Shown: positions 8,173-16,973 of the stretch, piece after piece | How the letters are laid out: each line of letters begins with the position of its first letter | How positions within the stretch are numbered: position 1 is the first letter of the stretch | Notes under the pieces: generated by a model | What the model saw: the letters and a program-made list of their open reading frames with translations, nothing else | Database searches by the model: none | What the model was told of the DNA's origin: nothing | Assembly: GCF_029909975.1 (NCBI RefSeq) | Contig: NZ_CP094516.1 | Coordinates: 6,736,501 to 6,800,500 of the forward strand | Reading direction: 5' to 3' | Origin: Bradyrhizobium sp. ISRA430 | GTDB lineage: Bacteria > Pseudomonadota > Alphaproteobacteria > Rhizobiales > Xanthobacteraceae | Length of the DNA: 64,000 nucleotides | Position numbers and translations under genes: made by a program

Positions 8173-8965
8173 TCGAGGAGGCAGCGAACAGCAGCCGCCG
8201 TGCCGCGAGCGTATAGGTGCCGCTCGTGGGATCGAAGCCGTAGCAGAGCAGGTGGACTTGGTCGGTCCAGCGCCCGATATGTCCTTGGCCCGCTTCGACC
8301 ACGGCCAGACGCAGGCTCGTGGCATCGACCGCGAGAGCCGAGAGTGTGCGCGAGATCCGCCCGTCAGGCGTGACCACGAAGGCGGCGGCAGGATGGGCGA
8401 ATTGGTCATGCTCGCGATCGCAGATCGTCCGAACTCCAAACGCGTCGGTCAACGAACTAACGTCCGTTGCTGCCGCCCGCAGGAAATAGCTCTGCCCGGG
8501 CAGGCCGCACCTTGTGCTGAGTTGCGCATTCTTCATGACGAGCGCTTGAGCGACGGTGTCCTTGGGATCAAGGCCGGCGACGATGAGCCGAAAGTCCTCG
8601 CCTGCTCTCAGGCCCGTATCGGCCAGGGCGTTCGACACGATCGATATCGCCGGCCCGCAAAGCGTTTCGCAGGTGTAGTCGGCGAGGATCCAGACGGTCG
8701 GGATGCCTGCAAGCCAGCTTTGCAGCGGCGCGGTGCGACCGTCCAAATCGTTCATTAGGGTCGAAAGTGGCAGTTGCGCGTTGTCGCGGGGCACGAGCGC
8801 GACTTGCTCAAGCTGCGAGGCGGTGACGGCCGCCTGCGCCATTAAAGGCATCGTGATGCAAAACATAAGGGTAGTGAGCCACCCCGCGACCAGAACGCGA
8901 GGTCGTTTTGCGGATGCATCAATCGATGGTTGGACGAGCAAGGGGGGCGCACGACGTCCAACCAT
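8108..8965 (-). CDS. Sco/SenC-like copper chaperone (thioredoxin fold)
   Basis: About 285 residues from the ATG at 8963-8965 (MVGRRAPPLLVQ); a longer frame exists to 9184 but those codons give no recognisable protein. A helix at about 26-46 (VLVAGWLTTLMFCITMPLMA) exports the domain. The Cu-binding C-x-x-x-C is seen as YTCETLCGP after VWILADY, and the late His in EHDQFAHPAAAFVVTPDGRI matches the third ligand region of Sco proteins. A C-terminal helix (LLFAASSISVIVLAVLIWLL) anchors it. Sco proteins load the CuA site of subunit II, so its place between alternative complex III and the caa3 operon makes sense. It is convergent with actF. Confidence 0.75.
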   Translation of the reverse strand: MVGRRAPPLLVQPSIDASAKRPRVLVAGWLTTLMFCITMPLMAQAAVTASQLEQVALVPRDNAQLPLSTLMNDLDGRTAPLQSWLAGIPTVWILADYTCETLCGPAISIVSNALADTGLRAGEDFRLIVAGLDPKDTVAQALVMKNAQLSTRCGLPGQSYFLRAAATDVSSLTDAFGVRTICDREHDQFAHPAAAFVVTPDGRISRTLSALAVDATSLRLAVVEAGQGHIGRWTDQVHLLCYGFDPTSGTYTLAARRLLFAASSISVIVLAVLIWLLLRRECATR

Positions 8966-9202
8966 CCCGCAATGCTCCGCCGCGCTCTGAAGCAAGCAGA
9001 TAATCCCGCGACTGCTCGCTTCGCGGACGCGCTCGGCTGCGCTAGGGAGGGCCATGGCGAGGTCGCTTCGGTGTTTGCTGAGGAAATGGATATCAAACTC
9101 ATCGCGCGATCGCGTGTTCCTCGGGGCGCCGGCTGGGCCTGAGGAACCGCGGCCGGACGCGGCACGTTGGTGCAACGAATACATGACCCCTCAGGAGAGA
9201 CT

Positions 9203-10279
9203 ATGGGGAAACCGGACATTCGCAAGGGCATGCCGCCCGTCAGACTGTCGCGCGGCGAGTTCGAAAGCCGCTACCGGAGCCAGTTCATCGATCCCGTTTT
9301 CGCGCCACTGAAGTGCGAACTTGATGCAATCGTTGCCGCCGCCTGGGACGCCTACAGCGATTCGCGCAAGGCGCCGGTGACGAGAAAGGCGGGCGCCGGC
9401 TTTGCCGATCCCGACTACAATCTCGCGGTGGACTGGCTCGACGCGCGCGCCGCGGTCCTCGAGGCACAGCGGCGGCACGACGATGCGGACGCCCCGCCGC
9501 GCATCCTGATCATCAATGGCTCGGCTCGCAGCGAGCACACCTGTCCCGGCGAGATGTCAAAGACCTGGCGGATCGTGAAACTCGCCGAGCCTGTGTTCGC
9601 CGAGATGGGTTTCGTTGTCGATATTCTTGATCTCTCCAGGCTGGCCTCGGAGTTCGGCAAGGCCATCCACCCCTGCAAATCCTGCGTCGCGACCTCGGTG
9701 ACGCTCTGCCACTGGCCGTGCAGTTGCTATCCGAACTATGCGTTGGGACAGAGCGCAGATTGGATGAACGAGATCTATCCGCTCTGGGTGGCCGCGCACG
9801 GCATCCTGATCGTGACACCGGTGAACTGGTATCACGTGCCGGGCGGGCTCAAGGCGATGATGGATCGCCTGGTCTGCGCCGACGGCGGCAATCCTGATCC
9901 GACGTCGACGCACGGCAAGAGGGCCGACGAAGCCAAAGCGCTGGAGCTGAAGGGCTGGCCCTATCCGCGTCATCTCGCCGGCCGTCACTTCGGCTTAATC
10001 GTCCACGGCGACAGCGTCGGCGTCGAAGGCGTCCGCCGGACGTTGTCGGACTGGCTGACGGACATGCGCCTGATCTCGGCCGGCCGCTTCGCCGAGCTCG
10101 ACGGTTATGTCGGCTATATGGAGCCGTACGCCACATCGCACCAGGCGCTGGACCATGATCGCGAGTTTCAGCAGGAGGTGACCAATACGGCCCGCGCGCT
10201 GGGCCGCGCCGTGAAGCTCGCGCGAAGCGGACGGTTTGAGGATCCGGGAGCAGGCCTTTCGGATCCGACTCCGAAGTGA
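9203..10279 (+). CDS. NAD(P)H-dependent FMN reductase / flavodoxin-fold protein
   Basis: 358 residues starting MGKPDIRKGMPPVRLSRGEF. AGGAGA lies just ahead of this ATG, which I prefer over the upstream one at 9167. After about 100 residues of helical N-terminal extension comes a flavodoxin-like domain: RILIINGSARSEHTC (phosphate-binding loop for FMN), CKSCVATSVTLCHWPCSCYP (Cys cluster), GILIVTPVNWYHVPGGLKAM (second FMN contact) and FGLIVHGDSVGVEG. The four closely spaced Cys are unusual for a plain FMN reductase and could bind metal. The substrate is unknown. It is divergent from the Sco-like gene and followed by the cation exporter. Confidence 0.7.
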   Translation: MGKPDIRKGMPPVRLSRGEFESRYRSQFIDPVFAPLKCELDAIVAAAWDAYSDSRKAPVTRKAGAGFADPDYNLAVDWLDARAAVLEAQRRHDDADAPPRILIINGSARSEHTCPGEMSKTWRIVKLAEPVFAEMGFVVDILDLSRLASEFGKAIHPCKSCVATSVTLCHWPCSCYPNYALGQSADWMNEIYPLWVAAHGILIVTPVNWYHVPGGLKAMMDRLVCADGGNPDPTSTHGKRADEAKALELKGWPYPRHLAGRHFGLIVHGDSVGVEGVRRTLSDWLTDMRLISAGRFAELDGYVGYMEPYATSHQALDHDREFQQEVTNTARALGRAVKLARSGRFEDPGAGLSDPTPK

Positions 10280-10322
10280 GAAAGTGCAAAGCCGGTATGA
10301 TCGTCGCGGCACAGGTTCGTCG

Positions 10323-11300
10323 ATGCGAAGCGAGATCTCGGTGAGAGCGGCGGCACAAGGATCGTCGAAGACCATCGTCCGTGCTGCGCTCATCGGCAAC
10401 ATGCTTGTCGCGGCTACGAAGACTGCCGCCGCTTTCTGGACGGGCAGCTCGGCGATGATGAGCGAGGCCGTGCACTCGGTGGTCGATACCAGCAATGAGG
10501 TGCTGCTGCTCTATGGCTACCATCGTGCAAGCCGCCCGCCCGACGAATCCCACCCGCTCGGCTATGGGCGCGAGCTGTATTTCTGGAGTTTCATCGTCGC
10601 GCTGCTGATCTTCGCGCTCGGCTCCGGCGTCTCGCTTTATCAGGGATTGCTGCACGTCGCCGCACCCGAGCCGATTGAGGATCCCATCGTCAGCTTTGTC
10701 GTGCTCGGGCTCTCGTTCCTGTTCGAAGGTGCATCGTGGCTTTTCGCCCTGCGCCGCTTCCGCTCGGAGAGCGAGCGGTTTGGCTATTACCAGGCCTTCG
10801 TCCGCAGCAAGGATCCTCCAGCCTTTATGGTGCTGCTCGAGGACAGCGCGGCGCTGGTTGGCATCGCCATTGCGGCCGGAGCCACTGCGGCGGCGGTGTG
10901 GCTGGCCCAACCGGTCTGGGATGGTGTCGGCTCGATCCTGATCGGCATTCTCCTCGGAATTGCATCGATCGGACTCGCCCGCGAAAGCAAGAGTCTCCTG
11001 ATCGGCGAGCCGGCGCATCCCGAGCTCGCGCGATCGATCCTCGCCATCGCGCGACGCTCACCCGGCGTGCTTCAGGCCAATGGCCTCCTGACGGCACAAC
11101 TGTCGCCATCCGAGGTCGTCGCAGCGCTGAGCGTCGAGTATGCGGACGACAAGCGCGCCGACGACATTGAGCAGTGCGTGATCTCGATCGAGACCGAGAT
11201 CCGCAAGCAACATCCGAGCGTCGCGGCCCTTTTCATCAAGCCGCAAACCGACGCGCGCTACCGTACCGTTCGCGGCAGGCGCTTGGGCCTCTGGTCGTAG
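10323..11300 (+). CDS. Cation diffusion facilitator (CDF) family metal exporter
   Basis: 325 residues from the ATG at 10323 (MRSEISVRAAAQGSSKTIVR). Membrane helices begin with AALIGNMLVAATKTAAAFWT. The CDF metal site in helix II is visible as SEAVHSVVDTSNE (H-x-x-x-D). PPDESHPLGYGRELYFWSFI is the usual H-P-x-G loop, and the second site in helix V is LLEDSAALVG. The C-terminal cytoplasmic dimerisation domain covers about residues 225-310. Members export Zn, Co, Fe or Mn by proton antiport; residues seen do not settle which. It may share a transcript with the FMN reductase-like gene 43 bases upstream. Confidence 0.8.
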   Translation: MRSEISVRAAAQGSSKTIVRAALIGNMLVAATKTAAAFWTGSSAMMSEAVHSVVDTSNEVLLLYGYHRASRPPDESHPLGYGRELYFWSFIVALLIFALGSGVSLYQGLLHVAAPEPIEDPIVSFVVLGLSFLFEGASWLFALRRFRSESERFGYYQAFVRSKDPPAFMVLLEDSAALVGIAIAAGATAAAVWLAQPVWDGVGSILIGILLGIASIGLARESKSLLIGEPAHPELARSILAIARRSPGVLQANGLLTAQLSPSEVVAALSVEYADDKRADDIEQCVISIETEIRKQHPSVAALFIKPQTDARYRTVRGRRLGLWS

Positions 11301-11414
11301 CGCATGAGCGGCTCCTTCTCCGGAGCGGATGACCATTGCCGATAGATTGGAGCCGAGGAGAAGGGCAGTACCATAGGCGACGTTCAGACTAACGATCGAA
11401 CCTGAACGCCAAAG

Positions 11415-12605
11415 CTAAACGATCGGCCGCTTGTCCTTGCGCAATTGCTCAAGCACACTGCGATCGATGTCCAGGTGCGCCGCGACCAGCTCAGGCGGCG
11501 TCAGTGCCATCCATTGCGCGAGGGAAACGTCGATGAAGCGTGGCGCCTTGAACAGCTCGAGGAACCGCAGCGGCTCGCTGCCGGTGTTCTCGATGAAATG
11601 GCTCATCGACATCGGCACGTAGCCGACGTCGCCCGCCCGGTAGTCGAATGTCCGCGCCCGCGCCTCGGCCGCGAATACGGTCATTCTCGCCTGGCCGGAG
11701 ATGTAGTACTGCCACTCGCAGTGCAGTTCACGCATGTGGCCGGGGTTGACCTCGAGCAATGCCGCAGCAACATCGGTCGAAATGGGAAAGTTGCGGGTAT
11801 CGGCGATGCGGACGTTGCCGCCAGGCGACTGGGTCGGAGGCTGCTGCATCAGCCTGAAGACCATATCGAGCGGCACTCCGCCAAGGGGATTGCGAACAGC
11901 GTCCGCCTGTAGCTGTAGCGGCGGTGGTTCGGCTTGAAAGATGAAGCGTTCTTGCTTCGGAATGCGGTCGAGCGCCTTGACGTCGACGGCCAGATTTCTT
12001 GCCAGCACTTCGCGCTCATTGTGTGCGAATAAGTCGGTGATAGCAAAAGTGCTATCTTCCGAGAACTCGCCGTCCGGAAACGCCAGCAGGAACTCGCAGC
12101 CGTCGTCGGGCAGCCCTTGAATCGAGTGCGGAATGCCTGAGGGGAAGTACCAGAGGTCGCCCGGGCCAACATCGGCGATGAAATTGTGACCATCGTTGTC
12201 GACCGCCGTGATGCGCGCCTTGCCGGCCAGCATGAAAGCCCATTCGGCCTGCTTGTGCCAGTGCAACTCGCGGACACCGCCGGAAGTGAGGCGCATGTTC
12301 ACACCGGCCATTGTGGTCGAGAACGCGAGTTCGCGCTGAGTGACTTCGCGCGACCAGCCGCTTTCGCGGATCTTCATGTGGGCATCTGCAAACGAGGACC
12401 GGAGGTTTGGCAGCGAACCATGGTCGGTGGACGGCGGTCGCAGGATATCTGGATTCTGACGCTCCCGGTCCGGGTTACGGGGGCCGATGATCGGAGCGCC
12501 CTTGCTGCCGGACACGGGCTCATTGCCTTGTTGCGCCGAGGCGGCCGCGGTAGCGCCAAGTGCGGCTGCGGCGGCCAGCAAAAATCGTCGGTTCGGAGAG
12601 TTCAT
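11415..12605 (-). CDS. Tat-exported bicupin oxalate decarboxylase with damaged second Mn site
   Basis: A 396-residue protein. The start NRRFLLAAAAALGATAAASA is a twin-arginine-like export signal. The rest aligns well by eye with bacterial oxalate decarboxylases (oxalate to formate and CO2). Cupin 1 is complete: ELHWHKQAEW gives His115, His117, Glu121, with His160 in GIPHSIQG, and the lid S-E-D-S-T at 182-186 keeps the Glu needed for decarboxylation. Cupin 2 should read RELHWHPNxxEWQYY but has RELHCEWQYY, so one metal His and about five residues are lost by an in-frame deletion near 11715-11723. Since the N-terminal site is the main active site in the Bacillus enzyme, activity may survive. Downstream of, and same strand as, the oxidoreductase gene. 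Confidence 0.85.
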   Translation of the reverse strand: MNSPNRRFLLAAAAALGATAAASAQQGNEPVSGSKGAPIIGPRNPDRERQNPDILRPPSTDHGSLPNLRSSFADAHMKIRESGWSREVTQRELAFSTTMAGVNMRLTSGGVRELHWHKQAEWAFMLAGKARITAVDNDGHNFIADVGPGDLWYFPSGIPHSIQGLPDDGCEFLLAFPDGEFSEDSTFAITDLFAHNEREVLARNLAVDVKALDRIPKQERFIFQAEPPPLQLQADAVRNPLGGVPLDMVFRLMQQPPTQSPGGNVRIADTRNFPISTDVAAALLEVNPGHMRELHCEWQYYISGQARMTVFAAEARARTFDYRAGDVGYVPMSMSHFIENTGSEPLRFLELFKAPRFIDVSLAQWMALTPPELVAAHLDIDRSVLEQLRKDKRPIV

Positions 12606-12618
12606 GGCGTGATTCTCC

Positions 12619-13554
12619 TCAACCGCAAATCAGCACGATCTTGCCGGCGGTGTGGCCTTGCTCCACGGTGGCCAGAGCCTGCTTCGCCTGCTCAAGAGGG
12701 AATGTGGTCTGGATATGCGGCTTCAGCTTGCCGGCATCCACCAGTCGTCCAATCTCGGCCAACTCCTCGCCGTCGGGCTCGACAGTGTAGCGCATGGCGG
12801 TCACGCCGAGCGCATTCGCCCGATCTCGCGACGGCTCGGTCAATGTGGAGATCAGGCGTCCGCCCTTTCTGAGCAGCGCCCAGGAGCGTTCGCGTGTCTT
12901 TCCATCGATCAAGTCGAAGACCATATCGAGATCTGTGGCGACTTCTTCGAAGCGCTGGGTCTTGTAGTCGATGACAACGTCGGCGCCGAGCGTTCGCGCG
13001 AGATCGACATGTTCTGTGGAAACGGTTGTCAGCACACGGGCGCCCTTTGCCTTGGCGAACTGAATCGCGAAATGGCCGACGCCGCCCGAGCCGCCGTGGA
13101 TCAGAACGGACTCTCCCGCTTTCAGCTTGCCGTATCGGAATAGGCCTTGATGCGCCGTTTGTCCCGCCAGCGGGACCGCCGCCGCATGGACATGATCAAG
13201 CCCGGCCGGCTTAGAGGCGACCGCTCGCTCTTCCAGGACCACCTGCTCGGCGTAGCCGCCGCCGAACACCGGAACCATTCCGAAGACCTCGTCGCCCGCT
13301 TGAAAGCGCGTTACTTGGGCGCCGCACCTCTCCACGATGCCGGAGACGTCTCTGCCAGGAGTGTAGGGCAGGCGATCCTCCTTCACGGAGGGATACTTGC
13401 CCGACCTGATCTTGAAATCGACGGGATTGACGCTTGCCGCACGGACCGAGACAAGGATCTGACGCGCGTCGGGGCCGGACTGTTCGAGGCGATCGACGCC
13501 GAGCGCGTCATTGTTGCCGAAATGATGAAATCGGATTTTGATGAGCTTTGCCAT
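12619..13554 (-). CDS. Zinc-independent alcohol dehydrogenase/quinone oxidoreductase family enzyme
   Basis: 311 residues starting MAKLIKIRFHHFGNNDALGV; the frame extends to 13635 but homology begins here. It has the medium-chain reductase build: GroES-like half (SVRAASVNPVDFKIRSGKYP, PYTPGRDVSGIV), then a nucleotide-binding fold with IHGGSGGVGHFAIQFAKAKG. No structural zinc Cys cluster is present, placing it with quinone oxidoreductase/zeta-crystallin-like enzymes, which use NADPH. Substrate cannot be told. It lies 14 bases upstream of the oxalate decarboxylase gene on the same strand, so the two probably form an operon. Confidence 0.75.
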   Translation of the reverse strand: MAKLIKIRFHHFGNNDALGVDRLEQSGPDARQILVSVRAASVNPVDFKIRSGKYPSVKEDRLPYTPGRDVSGIVERCGAQVTRFQAGDEVFGMVPVFGGGYAEQVVLEERAVASKPAGLDHVHAAAVPLAGQTAHQGLFRYGKLKAGESVLIHGGSGGVGHFAIQFAKAKGARVLTTVSTEHVDLARTLGADVVIDYKTQRFEEVATDLDMVFDLIDGKTRERSWALLRKGGRLISTLTEPSRDRANALGVTAMRYTVEPDGEELAEIGRLVDAGKLKPHIQTTFPLEQAKQALATVEQGHTAGKIVLICG

Positions 13555-13947
13555 ATCGGCTGACGCATCAGGGCGGAGCGCGTTCCTATTTGTGCAGCCG
13601 CGGGTATCATCTTTTCGAGAGGATAGATAAAGCAACCGCGGAGGTCGCGCTCATGCTCAACAGTCGGTCCCAGATGTTCGACTCTTGCCTCAAATGACAC
13701 ACTCGCTCCCAGGACGACCGTTGCCCAACAGGCGTCCAGCCAAGCGTCTTCATTCCAGGTGGCGTTCACTTCTTCTCGCATCAACTGTCGGTTGAGAGTT
13801 GCGATGAACAAGTTGGATGCTCGACGTTTGATGCGGTGGCCGCGCGGGGGGCGGTGCAAGAACAAATCCTGCTGGCCGGCGTTTCATGGCAAATAGCCCG
13901 ACAATGGCGGACGCCGTTGTTCCACCTTTCCAGCGAGGGAGGAGCCA

Positions 13948-14243
13948 ATGAGCGCAAGCCGCACCAGAACTAGCGACACCGAGGCGCAAGCGACCACCAG
14001 CCACGATATCATCCGCAAATGGGCGGAGGAGCGCGGCGTAAGCCTGCGACCGTCAAGGCAACAGTGGACGACGGTCATGCCGGCATCTTGCGTTTCGACT
14101 TTGATCGCAAAGACGAAGGGCTCGACCGGATCAGTTGGGACCAGTTCTTCCAAAAATTCGACGAGACCGGCATCGCGTTCCTTCATCAGGACCGCACCAA
14201 GGACGGTAAATTGAGCCGGTTCCACAAGTTCATGCGGCGCTAG
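13948..14243 (+). pseudogene. Small conserved hypothetical, single frameshift
   Basis: The first frame reads MSASRTRTSDTEAQATTSHD then IIRKWAEERG; sense continues in the next frame with KPATVKATVDDGHAGILRFD, ISWDQFFQKFDETGIAFLHQ and ends SRFHKFMRR. Together about 97 residues, matching a small protein type common in rhizobia (H-D-x-I-R-x-W-A-E-x-R-G-G-x-P-A ... I-x-W-x-x-F-F-x-x-F-D-E). Loss of one G near 14036-14040 explains the shift. GGGAGGAG sits just ahead of the start. Function unknown. Either a recent pseudogene or a sequencing error. The preceding gap 13555-13947 shows nothing else recognisable. Confidence 0.6.
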
Positions 14244-14430
14244 GCAGGTCGCGGACAGGCGGCCGGGGCCGACGGCCGGACCGATGCAATGCATGTCGGC
14301 GATTTCCAGCGCGCTGTTACCGGCGGCCAGCGAGCGCGTCCGGTTGAGCCGGGAACGGCCAGCCGAAGGAACAGTGACGAACGCTGCCTGTTAGTCCGGT
14401 TGGGCAGGCTGTCGAGGAAAAAGCAAGTGG

Positions 14431-15348
14431 ATGCGCGGCTGGGTCTGGGCGATGACCGGAGTTGGATCGGCCGCGCTGATCGCCGGCGTCATCTGGATGA
14501 TCACCGCGCCCGATCTTTTCGCGAACGCTGATCTCAGCGGGATTTTCGAGGGCGCGGGCAACGCGGAAAGAGGCAAGCTCGTCTTTGCGGCCGGCGACTG
14601 CTCGTCCTGTCATGCCTCCCCAGGACAACCGGACCGTTTGCATCTCGGCGGAGGGCTGGCGCTCGCCTCTCCTTACGGAACGTTTCGCGCGCCGAACATT
14701 TCGATGGATCCCATCGATGGGATCGGCACGTGGACGACCAGAGATCTCGCCAACGCGCTCCTGAACGGTGTCTCGCCAGATGGAAGCCACTACTATCCGG
14801 TATTTCCATATGCGAGTTTCACGCATATGAGCGCCGCGGACGTGGAGGATTTGATGGCCTACTTGCGGACACTCGCGGTGGTGAGGGGCCGTCCTCCGGA
14901 ACACGAGCTCAATCCGGTGTTCGGCATTCGCCGCTTTGTCGGTTTCTGGAAACTTCTCTACTTCAAGCCCGGTCCGCTTTCGCGGGACGCTGCGCGTGAC
15001 GAGAAATGGAATCGCGGGCGCTATCTGAGCGAGGCGCTCGCCCATTGCGCCGAGTGCCACTCATCGCGCGACACGTTCGGCGGCATCGCATCGGCAACGC
15101 GCTACGCAGGTGGGCAGGATCCCGAAGGCGCGGGCTTCTACCCCAATATCACGCCCGAGCGCATCGGTGACTGGTCGGAGCAGCAATTGGCGAACATGCT
15201 GAAAACCGGCACCACGCCGAACCACGGGCGCGTCGGCTCGTCGATGGCCGATGTGGTCACGAACACGGCCATGCTGCCGCAGAGCGATCGCGAGGCGATC
15301 GCAATGTTCATCAAATCACTGCCATCTCGGCCGACTGCCGCACCCTGA
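14431..15348 (+). CDS. Membrane-anchored diheme cytochrome c
   Basis: 305 residues. A single N-terminal helix (VWAMTGVGSAALIAGVIWMI) anchors it, and two heme c motifs follow: CSSCHA near residue 57 and CAECHS near 208. Spacing and surrounding sequence (GTFRAPNISMDP, DLANALLNGVSPDGSHYYPV, FYPNITPERIGDWSEQQLAN) are like the cytochrome subunits of membrane dehydrogenases for alcohols, aldehydes or sugars, which pass electrons to the respiratory chain. No dehydrogenase partner is adjacent, so its donor is unknown. It converges on the minus-strand oxidase operon, whose last gene ends 12 bases away. AGGAAAAAGC upstream is an acceptable ribosome binding site. Confidence 0.75.
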   Translation: MRGWVWAMTGVGSAALIAGVIWMITAPDLFANADLSGIFEGAGNAERGKLVFAAGDCSSCHASPGQPDRLHLGGGLALASPYGTFRAPNISMDPIDGIGTWTTRDLANALLNGVSPDGSHYYPVFPYASFTHMSAADVEDLMAYLRTLAVVRGRPPEHELNPVFGIRRFVGFWKLLYFKPGPLSRDAARDEKWNRGRYLSEALAHCAECHSSRDTFGGIASATRYAGGQDPEGAGFYPNITPERIGDWSEQQLANMLKTGTTPNHGRVGSSMADVVTNTAMLPQSDREAIAMFIKSLPSRPTAAP

Positions 15349-15359
15349 GCGCCTCGGCG

Positions 15360-15764
15360 CTATTGCGCATAGAGGTAGGCTGCAATGTCACGCGCCTCGG
15401 ACTCGCTGATCCCGGTCACCGGCATGGCCGTTCGCGGCGAAAAGGTTTGCGGTGCGACGATCCATTGCACGAGATTGTCGGGCGAGTTGGTCGTGACGCC
15501 GGCGATATAGACGCGCCCCCGAATGCCGGAGAGCGAGCTGCCGACCTGCCCGTTCCCGCCGGGAACGCCGGGGATCGTATGGCACCCCACGCAGCCGTAG
15601 CGGCGCATGAGTACCGGTGCGCGGGATGGATCGCCCCCGGTGATGGCGCGGGCAACGCGATCGGCCTGCACTCGGGACTTCCAAGCGAAGCCACCGGCGC
15701 CAGCCGCAGCGATCAGGAGTCCGGCCACAGCGACGACTGAGCCACGCTTCCTAGACAACAAGGG
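15360..15764 (-). CDS. Small membrane-anchored cytochrome c at the end of the caa3 operon
   Basis: 134 residues from MPLLSRKRGSVVAVAGLLIA. One N-terminal helix (about 9-28) and one heme c site, CVGCHT (RRYGCVGCHTIPGVPGGNGQ), followed by SSLSGIRGRVYIAGV and NLVQWIVAPQTFSPRTAMPV with the axial Met in TAMP. This is a class I type cytochrome and resembles cytochromes found with ctaG in bacterial caa3 clusters. It overlaps the end of ctaG, so it is the last gene of the operon. Likely an electron donor to the oxidase, acting on the periplasmic face. Confidence 0.75.
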   Translation of the reverse strand, partial: PLLSRKRGSVVAVAGLLIAAAGAGGFAWKSRVQADRVARAITGGDPSRAPVLMRRYGCVGCHTIPGVPGGNGQVGSSLSGIRGRVYIAGVTTNSPDNLVQWIVAPQTFSPRTAMPVTGISESEARDIAAYLYAQ

Positions 15765-16641
15765 CATCGGCTTGCTCGCGGTGTTTGCTGGCTCGCCTGA
15801 TCCACAGCGCAATCAGCGCCAGGGCGGCGCCGGCATAGATCGTTCCCGCCGGCACCCACATGATGATGCCGGCCATCTGCTGGTCTTCGAGCGGCGTCAG
15901 GCCCCAGGCGGCCGCCGCAGCCACCTGCTCCTGATAGAGCAGGCGCGGCGCCAGCGCCATCAGGGCGCCCAGGATGGTCGTGTGCAGCATGGTCACGAAC
16001 ACGTGCCAGGCGGCCGTACCGGTCTCGCTGCGCCGAAATACAGACCACCAGAACAGGACAGCCGTCAGGAAGAAACTCAGATGCTGCAGTCGATGCATGG
16101 TGACATTGGTGATCGCTGCATCGAACAGGGGCGGAGCATGCCAGGTCCAGATCGCAACTGCATGCAGGAGTGTGGCATTGCGGCCAGCGCTTAGGAAGGA
16201 CCAGGCTGCATCGATGGCCGAAAATCGCATCCAACGGCCGATCCGCACCCGCGCGCAGCGGGGCATGGACCAGAGCAAGATTCCGACCGGTCGTGCGATC
16301 ACGATCAATGGCGCAGACACCGCCAGCAGGATCTCGTGTTCGATCATGTGAAAGCTGAGCAGCCGCTCGCCGAGCCAGTGCAGCGGCGAGGCCAGCGCCG
16401 CGATCAGAGACAACCAACCGGCCCAGCAGGCGGCAATCTGCCATATCCGGGCCGCGACGATTTGCGCCCGCCGTTTCAGCAGCACCAGCGCACCCATGCT
16501 GTACATCAGTCCGAACGCGAGGAGGGGGACGACGATCCATGGATCAAACGTCCAGCTTGGGCGCAACAGCTCTTGCGCGGGCCCATGCGCGTGCGCCGGA
16601 CTCGCCAGCAGCAGGATCATCGTCGCCGCTATTTTTCGCAT
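15751..16641 (-). CDS. ctaG: CtaG/Caa3-type cytochrome oxidase assembly factor, membrane
   Basis: 296 residues from MRKIAATMILLLASPAHAHG, which has a signal-like first helix; longer frames upstream give nonsense. Seven helices follow. Family hallmarks of the caa3-type CtaG (PF09678) are seen: SWTFDPWIVVPLLAFGLMYS, SPLHWLGERLLSFHMIEHEI, LLAVSAPLIVIARPVG, LLHAVAIWTWHAPPLFDAAI and EDQQMAGIIMWVPAGTIYAG. The conserved His residues (HMIEH, WHAP) could bind copper. The role is maturation of the caa3 oxidase. It is not related to the soluble Cox11 protein that is also sometimes named CtaG. It overlaps the small membrane-protein gene upstream by 13 bases. Confidence 0.85.
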   Translation of the reverse strand: MRKIAATMILLLASPAHAHGPAQELLRPSWTFDPWIVVPLLAFGLMYSMGALVLLKRRAQIVAARIWQIAACWAGWLSLIAALASPLHWLGERLLSFHMIEHEILLAVSAPLIVIARPVGILLWSMPRCARVRIGRWMRFSAIDAAWSFLSAGRNATLLHAVAIWTWHAPPLFDAAITNVTMHRLQHLSFFLTAVLFWWSVFRRSETGTAAWHVFVTMLHTTILGALMALAPRLLYQEQVAAAAAWGLTPLEDQQMAGIIMWVPAGTIYAGAALALIALWIRRASKHREQADALVV

Positions 16642-16973
16642 CCGCTCAGCACCATCGCGGCAATTCCCTGCATCAGGAGTGCAAAGGTGAAGATCGTGGC
16701 GGAGAGGGCACTGACCCCGCCTCCGAAGGAAACTGTGTTCGGCCTGGAGGAGGCGTCCGCCCCTAGTCGCCCCGCGCATCGCCATGAGACTATGCCGGAC
16801 AGACTCGTGATGGCGGCTCCGAGAAACGACGTGATCGCCGCCGCATGCAGCGAGCGGCGGCAGTCGGTGTAGGGCAGGACCTGCCCTAGCTGCATGTTCA
16901 CGGCCCAGATGAGCGGCGCAAGCCAAAGTCCGGCCCAGATCAGGAGGTGTGCGAGAGGTTTTGACATGCTCAT
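16629..16973 (-). CDS. Small membrane protein in the caa3 operon
   Basis: 114 residues from the ATG that overlaps the ctaE stop (ATGA at 16970-16973). Three hydrophobic segments: LAHLLIWAGLWLAPLIWAVN, ITSFLGAAITSLSGIVSWRC and SALSATIFTFALLMQGIAAM. Position between ctaE and ctaG suggests an accessory or assembly role in the oxidase; it could stand in for a subunit IV, but I see no motif to prove that. Overlaps on both sides show tight translational coupling. Confidence 0.6.
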   Translation of the reverse strand: MSMSKPLAHLLIWAGLWLAPLIWAVNMQLGQVLPYTDCRRSLHAAAITSFLGAAITSLSGIVSWRCAGRLGADASSRPNTVSFGGGVSALSATIFTFALLMQGIAAMVLSGCEK

